Assembly: GCA_963753905.1 (NCBI GenBank) | Contig: CAVWDZ010000002.1 | Coordinates: 1 to 64,000, forward strand | DNA: 64,000 nt | Origin: Bog-756 sp963753905 | GTDB taxonomy: Bacteria > Actinomycetota > Acidimicrobiia > Acidimicrobiales > RAAP-2 | Reading direction: 5' to 3' | Shown here: positions 61,367 through 64,000 of the stretch, piece after piece | How the letters are laid out: every line of letters starts with the position of its first letter | How positions within the stretch are numbered: the stretch's first letter is position 1 | The notes under the pieces: model-generated | What the model saw: only the letters and a program-made list of their open reading frames with translations | Databases searched by the model: none | Told to the model about the DNA's origin: nothing | Translations under genes and position numbers: made by a program

Positions 61367-62101
61367 GTGTCGATGAACCCAGCCGCACAGGGCGCGACAC
61401 CTCGTCCGATCAATTTTCGCTCGATCCAACCGGTGGAACGAGATCGCCTCACCGCTGCCCTGCGCTTCATTTGGGTGATCCCACAATTGGTCGTGTTGAC
61501 CTTCGTCTACATCGGGGCCTTCTTCGTCGCAGTCGTCGGTTGGCTCGGAGCCCTATTCACCGGCGAACTGCCTGAATTCGCCGAGAGTTTCCTCTCCGGT
61601 GCCCTTCGATGGGGTGTTCGTGTCAATGGCTACCTTTACTTCCTGACCGACTCCTACCCGCCTTTCTCCATCGAGGAGAATCTCAATTACCCGATCCAGA
61701 TCTCCGTCCCTGAGCGTGCTCCGCTCAATCGCCTGGCCGTCTTATTTAGGATCTTCTTGGTGATCCCTGCGGCCATCGTCGGCTCTGTGGTTGGTGCCGG
61801 ACTCGGGCTCGTCTCTGTGGGTAGCTGGGCCATGATCACCTTCACTGGCAGCTTGCCAATTCCCCTCTACGAGGCAGCACGTGCGGTGATCCGATTCCAA
61901 TTGCGCCTCGGGGGATATTTCATCATGCTGACCTCGGAGTACCCGTGGGGACTCTTGGGTGACTTGCTGCCGGCAGATGGGGAAGAGACGGCCCAGAGTA
62001 GTGACTGGTCCATCTGGCTGAGTCAAGGCGGCCGCAACGCCATGATCGTGGTGATCGTGCTTGGCGTCATCGAAACGATCGTCAACAGAGTAGGGCGATG
62101 A
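61367..62101 (+). CDS. DUF4389-like membrane protein
   Basis: The protein is 244 residues from GTG 61367 (ATG 61373 is two codons in). Two similar halves each carry a hydrophobic span followed by a re-entrant-looking TGELPEF / TGSLPIP turn: FIWVIPQLVVLTFVYIGAFF with LFTGELPEFAESF, and FRIFLVIPAAIVGSVVGAGL with ITFTGSLPIPLYE. YLYFLTDSYPPF and YFIMLTSEYPWG follow in each half. This matches DUF4389 proteins of actinobacteria. Function unknown. Confidence 0.82.
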   Translation: MSMNPAAQGATPRPINFRSIQPVERDRLTAALRFIWVIPQLVVLTFVYIGAFFVAVVGWLGALFTGELPEFAESFLSGALRWGVRVNGYLYFLTDSYPPFSIEENLNYPIQISVPERAPLNRLAVLFRIFLVIPAAIVGSVVGAGLGLVSVGSWAMITFTGSLPIPLYEAARAVIRFQLRLGGYFIMLTSEYPWGLLGDLLPADGEETAQSSDWSIWLSQGGRNAMIVVIVLGVIETIVNRVGR

Positions 62102-62166
62102 GTTCGCCCCTGTGATTGATATCCGCCCGGATCCGGTGATCGGGGGCACGGTGCAGAACCCCGGAT

Positions 62167-62442
62167 TCAGTCGGAGGTCACGGCGGAAAGTTGTAGGACG
62201 GGGTCCCACTGTGCTGGTGCTGCTCGACCCTTTGAGCACCAGAGCATTCCGTTGGTAATCCACTGTGATCGTCGCTGGCGGTAGGTAGCCTCCCGCTCGT
62301 CGGGATGGCCACCGGCCACATCGTCAAATCCGAAGTGGGTTCCACAGGATGGGCAAATCTCGTCGGAGGGCGCATCATTTGACCACGGAGGCTCTGCTAA
62401 ACCGCCGAAGCCGTACACGAAGCAGGCGTACGAATCTGGCAC
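62167..62442 (-). CDS. Small zinc-ribbon-like protein with half of its cysteine site lost
   Basis: The protein is 91 residues. ICPSCGTHFGFDD, YRQRRSQWITNGMLWCS and WDPVLQL match a widespread short family of the form CPVCGY.GL...P......ICPSCG.EFGYDD, followed by R..Y...R..WI..GM.WWS and P..WDP..QL. In this copy the first knuckle reads CFVYG instead of CPVCG, so one of four Cys ligands is missing. It may be decaying or bind metal differently. Confidence 0.68.
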   Translation of the reverse strand: MPDSYACFVYGFGGLAEPPWSNDAPSDEICPSCGTHFGFDDVAGGHPDEREATYRQRRSQWITNGMLWCSKGRAAPAQWDPVLQLSAVTSD

Positions 62443-62513
62443 GAATGCAGGCTAACTCCTTCGCCTATCCCCGACGGTCGGGGAGACGCGCACTCGTCAG
62501 GTACCGCCGAGGC

Positions 62514-62764
62514 ATGGAGTGCCGCAAGCGCCCGCTTCCGCACTACGCGGAAGCCTTTGACACCGATCCCGGCGGCTGCTTCCGGTTCGTCTCCAGTGCC
62601 GTCGCCGGCGCCCAGGGAGCACCGCACGACTGCCCCTGCCCGTCGCCCTCCGAGAGACGTTCGTCGACGGCAGGGGGGTCCGCCGCTGGGTATCCTCGTG
62701 CGTGGAGCATGGCGAAGCGCTCGAGGACGACTGGGAGCGGGTCGAGCGAGTGGGCGGAGAGTAG
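62514..62764 (+). pseudogene. Second CFRFV..CVEHG family gene, frameshifted in a C-run
   Basis: The first frame, from ATG 62514, reads AEAFDTDPGGCFRFVSSAVA, then GAQGAPHDCP. The rest of the family pattern continues in another frame as PVALRETFVDGRGVRRWVSS, CVEHGEALEDDWERVERVGG and a TAG ending at 62764. One missing base in the C4 run after GACTG (about 62629-62635) restores a continuous protein of about 83 residues with Cys, Cys, Cys and His at the positions seen in the ORF at 25207. No domain family is known to me. Confidence 0.62.
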
Positions 62765-62918
62765 GGAGCGAGGTGGCATATCCAGCGGTAGGCGATGTTC
62801 GCTGGCACGTTCGAAGATCCTGTGGGGCGCCGAAGTTCGCGGCTGGAGGTGCGGCTCGTTTCCACTTCGGACAGACTAGGTCTGCTCAAAGCTGCCACCA
62901 AAGAAAGCAGGCCACCAG

Positions 62919-64000
62919 ATGATCGAATTCGGCCTGGTGTACGAGATCTGCCGGCCGGAACCCTTCGACGGCTTCTCGTCGGAGGCAGAAGCCTATTGGC
63001 AGGCGCTTGAACAAATCTGTTTGGCCGACGAACTCGGCTTCGAACATGTGTGGGAGGTTGAGCATCACTTCTTGGAGGGTTACTCGATCTCCTCAGCACC
63101 CGAAGTGTTCTTGTCAGCGGTAGCACAGAACACGGGACGTATCCGCGTGGGCAACGGGGTGCGGCTCCTCCCTCCACCGTTCAACCACCCGGCGCGGTCA
63201 GCCGAGATGGCGGCAGTCCTCGACATCATGAGCAAGGGTCGCTATGACTTCGGTGTCGGCCGGTCGATCACCGAAGCCGAGCTCGGCGGATTCGGTGTCG
63301 ACCCGCAGGACTCACGGCCGATGCTCGATGAGGTACTGCCCGAGATTGTCCGCATGTGGACGGAGAACCCGTACCCGGGGTTCGAGGGCAAATTCTTCTC
63401 AATGCCCGAGCGGCCGGTACTGCCCAAGCCTATTCAAGACCCCCACCCGCCGATCTGGATGGCTTGCACTCAACCATCGTCGTTCGACCTGGCCGCTGAC
63501 TATGGAATAGGGGTCCTCGCCTTCGGCGTCGGAGCGCCTGGCGATATAGTCGACTCCCTGAAGCGCTACAAGAAGCGGATCGCCAACCCAGCAAGGCAAG
63601 TCGGGAAGGTGGTTACCAACGCGGTGGCCCCAGCCACTCTGATGTTTTGCGCCGAGGATGCGCGCAAGGCTCTCGACCTGGGGGCGGTCGGGGCACTCTG
63701 GTACGGGGCGCAGACGGCCAAGCTTTTCGCGCCTTGGGCTGGGAAGGAAGTTGCCGGCTACGAGTACTACGGTCAGCTCGCGAACGATCCTGAATTCGTG
63801 GCCCGGTTCCTCAGACCACTCGAGGACGCGATGAGTGACGAGTATTCGCTCATCGGCACGCCCGACAAGGTGGCAGAAGGAGTCCAAGCTTACGTCGACA
63901 TCGGCGCCGACCAGATCATCTGCCTGGTCCAAGCCGGCCGTATCCCGCACGAGGAGATTATGGAGAGCCTCCGCCTGTTCGGAGAAGAGGTCATGCCGAG
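62919..64000 (+). CDS. LLM-class flavin-dependent oxidoreductase, 3' end outside window
   Basis: It is open to the window edge, with 360 codons seen. The luciferase-like TIM barrel carries EFGLVYEICRPEPF, ADELGFEHVWEVEHHFLEGY, RIRVGNGVRLLPPPFNHPAR, GRYDFGVGRSITEAEL and IGTPDKVAEGVQAYVDIGAD. The clade is that of FMN- or F420-using monooxygenases and alkanal-type oxidases. The upstream gap of 154 bases from the frameshifted small gene shows no clear promoter. The substrate is unknown. Confidence 0.93.
   Translation, partial: MIEFGLVYEICRPEPFDGFSSEAEAYWQALEQICLADELGFEHVWEVEHHFLEGYSISSAPEVFLSAVAQNTGRIRVGNGVRLLPPPFNHPARSAEMAAVLDIMSKGRYDFGVGRSITEAELGGFGVDPQDSRPMLDEVLPEIVRMWTENPYPGFEGKFFSMPERPVLPKPIQDPHPPIWMACTQPSSFDLAADYGIGVLAFGVGAPGDIVDSLKRYKKRIANPARQVGKVVTNAVAPATLMFCAEDARKALDLGAVGALWYGAQTAKLFAPWAGKEVAGYEYYGQLANDPEFVARFLRPLEDAMSDEYSLIGTPDKVAEGVQAYVDIGADQIICLVQAGRIPHEEIMESLRLFGEEVMP

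Noticed and set aside
62765..62918. Small ORFs between the frameshifted gene and the LLM oxidoreductase
   Set aside because: All have random-like composition and overlap real genes on other frames.

Overview
This is a high-G+C actinobacterial chromosome segment, probably from the Acidimicrobiia (an inference, since no rRNA is present). The signs are two WhiB regulators, an MreB, an actinobacterial succinate dehydrogenase, the decaprenyl-phosphoryl-arabinose trio (UbiA-type DPPR synthase, DprE1, DprE2), a DUF2342 zincin-like protein, a deazaflavin-dependent (F420-type) nitroreductase and LLM flavin oxidoreductases. Secreted proteins built of GGGYW..ASDGGVF.FGDA repeats point the same way.

Positions 1-43.9 kb are mostly core genome. 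After a partial initiator tRNA come envelope and division genes: UPF0182, a DivIVA-domain protein, a PDZ/Lon-type protease, a HEAT-repeat protein, MreB, a catalytically dead HtrA and a DUF2342 protein. Next are two WhiB genes around a formiminotransferase, a MoxR/VWA pair and the sdhCAB operon. At 24-35 kb is a dense block of central metabolism: mdh, icd, metF, folD, purH, purN, sucD, sucC and a standalone B12-binding mutase domain. The window thus holds four TCA-cycle enzymes or complexes (Sdh, Mdh, Icd, Suc) and folate-linked one-carbon/purine genes in tightly packed, often 4-bp-overlapping units. The arabinan-precursor trio follows at 35-38.4 kb. At 38.5-43.9 kb is a metabolic accessory group: an IlvC-like reductase, a TSUP transporter, an alpha/beta hydrolase, a carotenoid oxygenase, and a Ddn-like protein coupled to a TetR regulator behind a perfect palindrome.

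From about 43.9 kb to 62.9 kb the character changes. By eye the DNA is less G+C-rich. The genes are small, in mixed orientation and of cassette-like families (VOC, cupin, TfoX, isoprenylcysteine methyltransferase, ClpX-type zinc finger, truncated globin). Several reading frames are broken. There are also a group II intron 3' end, dispersed REP-like repeats and three related secreted 'SVSC..C.AVG' repeat proteins. I read this as an accessory region with ongoing gene decay; pfkA (PPi-type signature) and a phospholipase-C-like lipoprotein are intact within it. The window ends inside an LLM-class flavin oxidoreductase.

The least expected find is a tiny Cys/His protein family. A 70-codon ORF overlapping an adenylate cyclase gene by one base (25.2 kb) and a frameshifted ORF at 62.5 kb share the pattern CFR-V ... 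CP.PV ... CVEHG. No CRISPR array, intact insertion sequence or prophage was seen.
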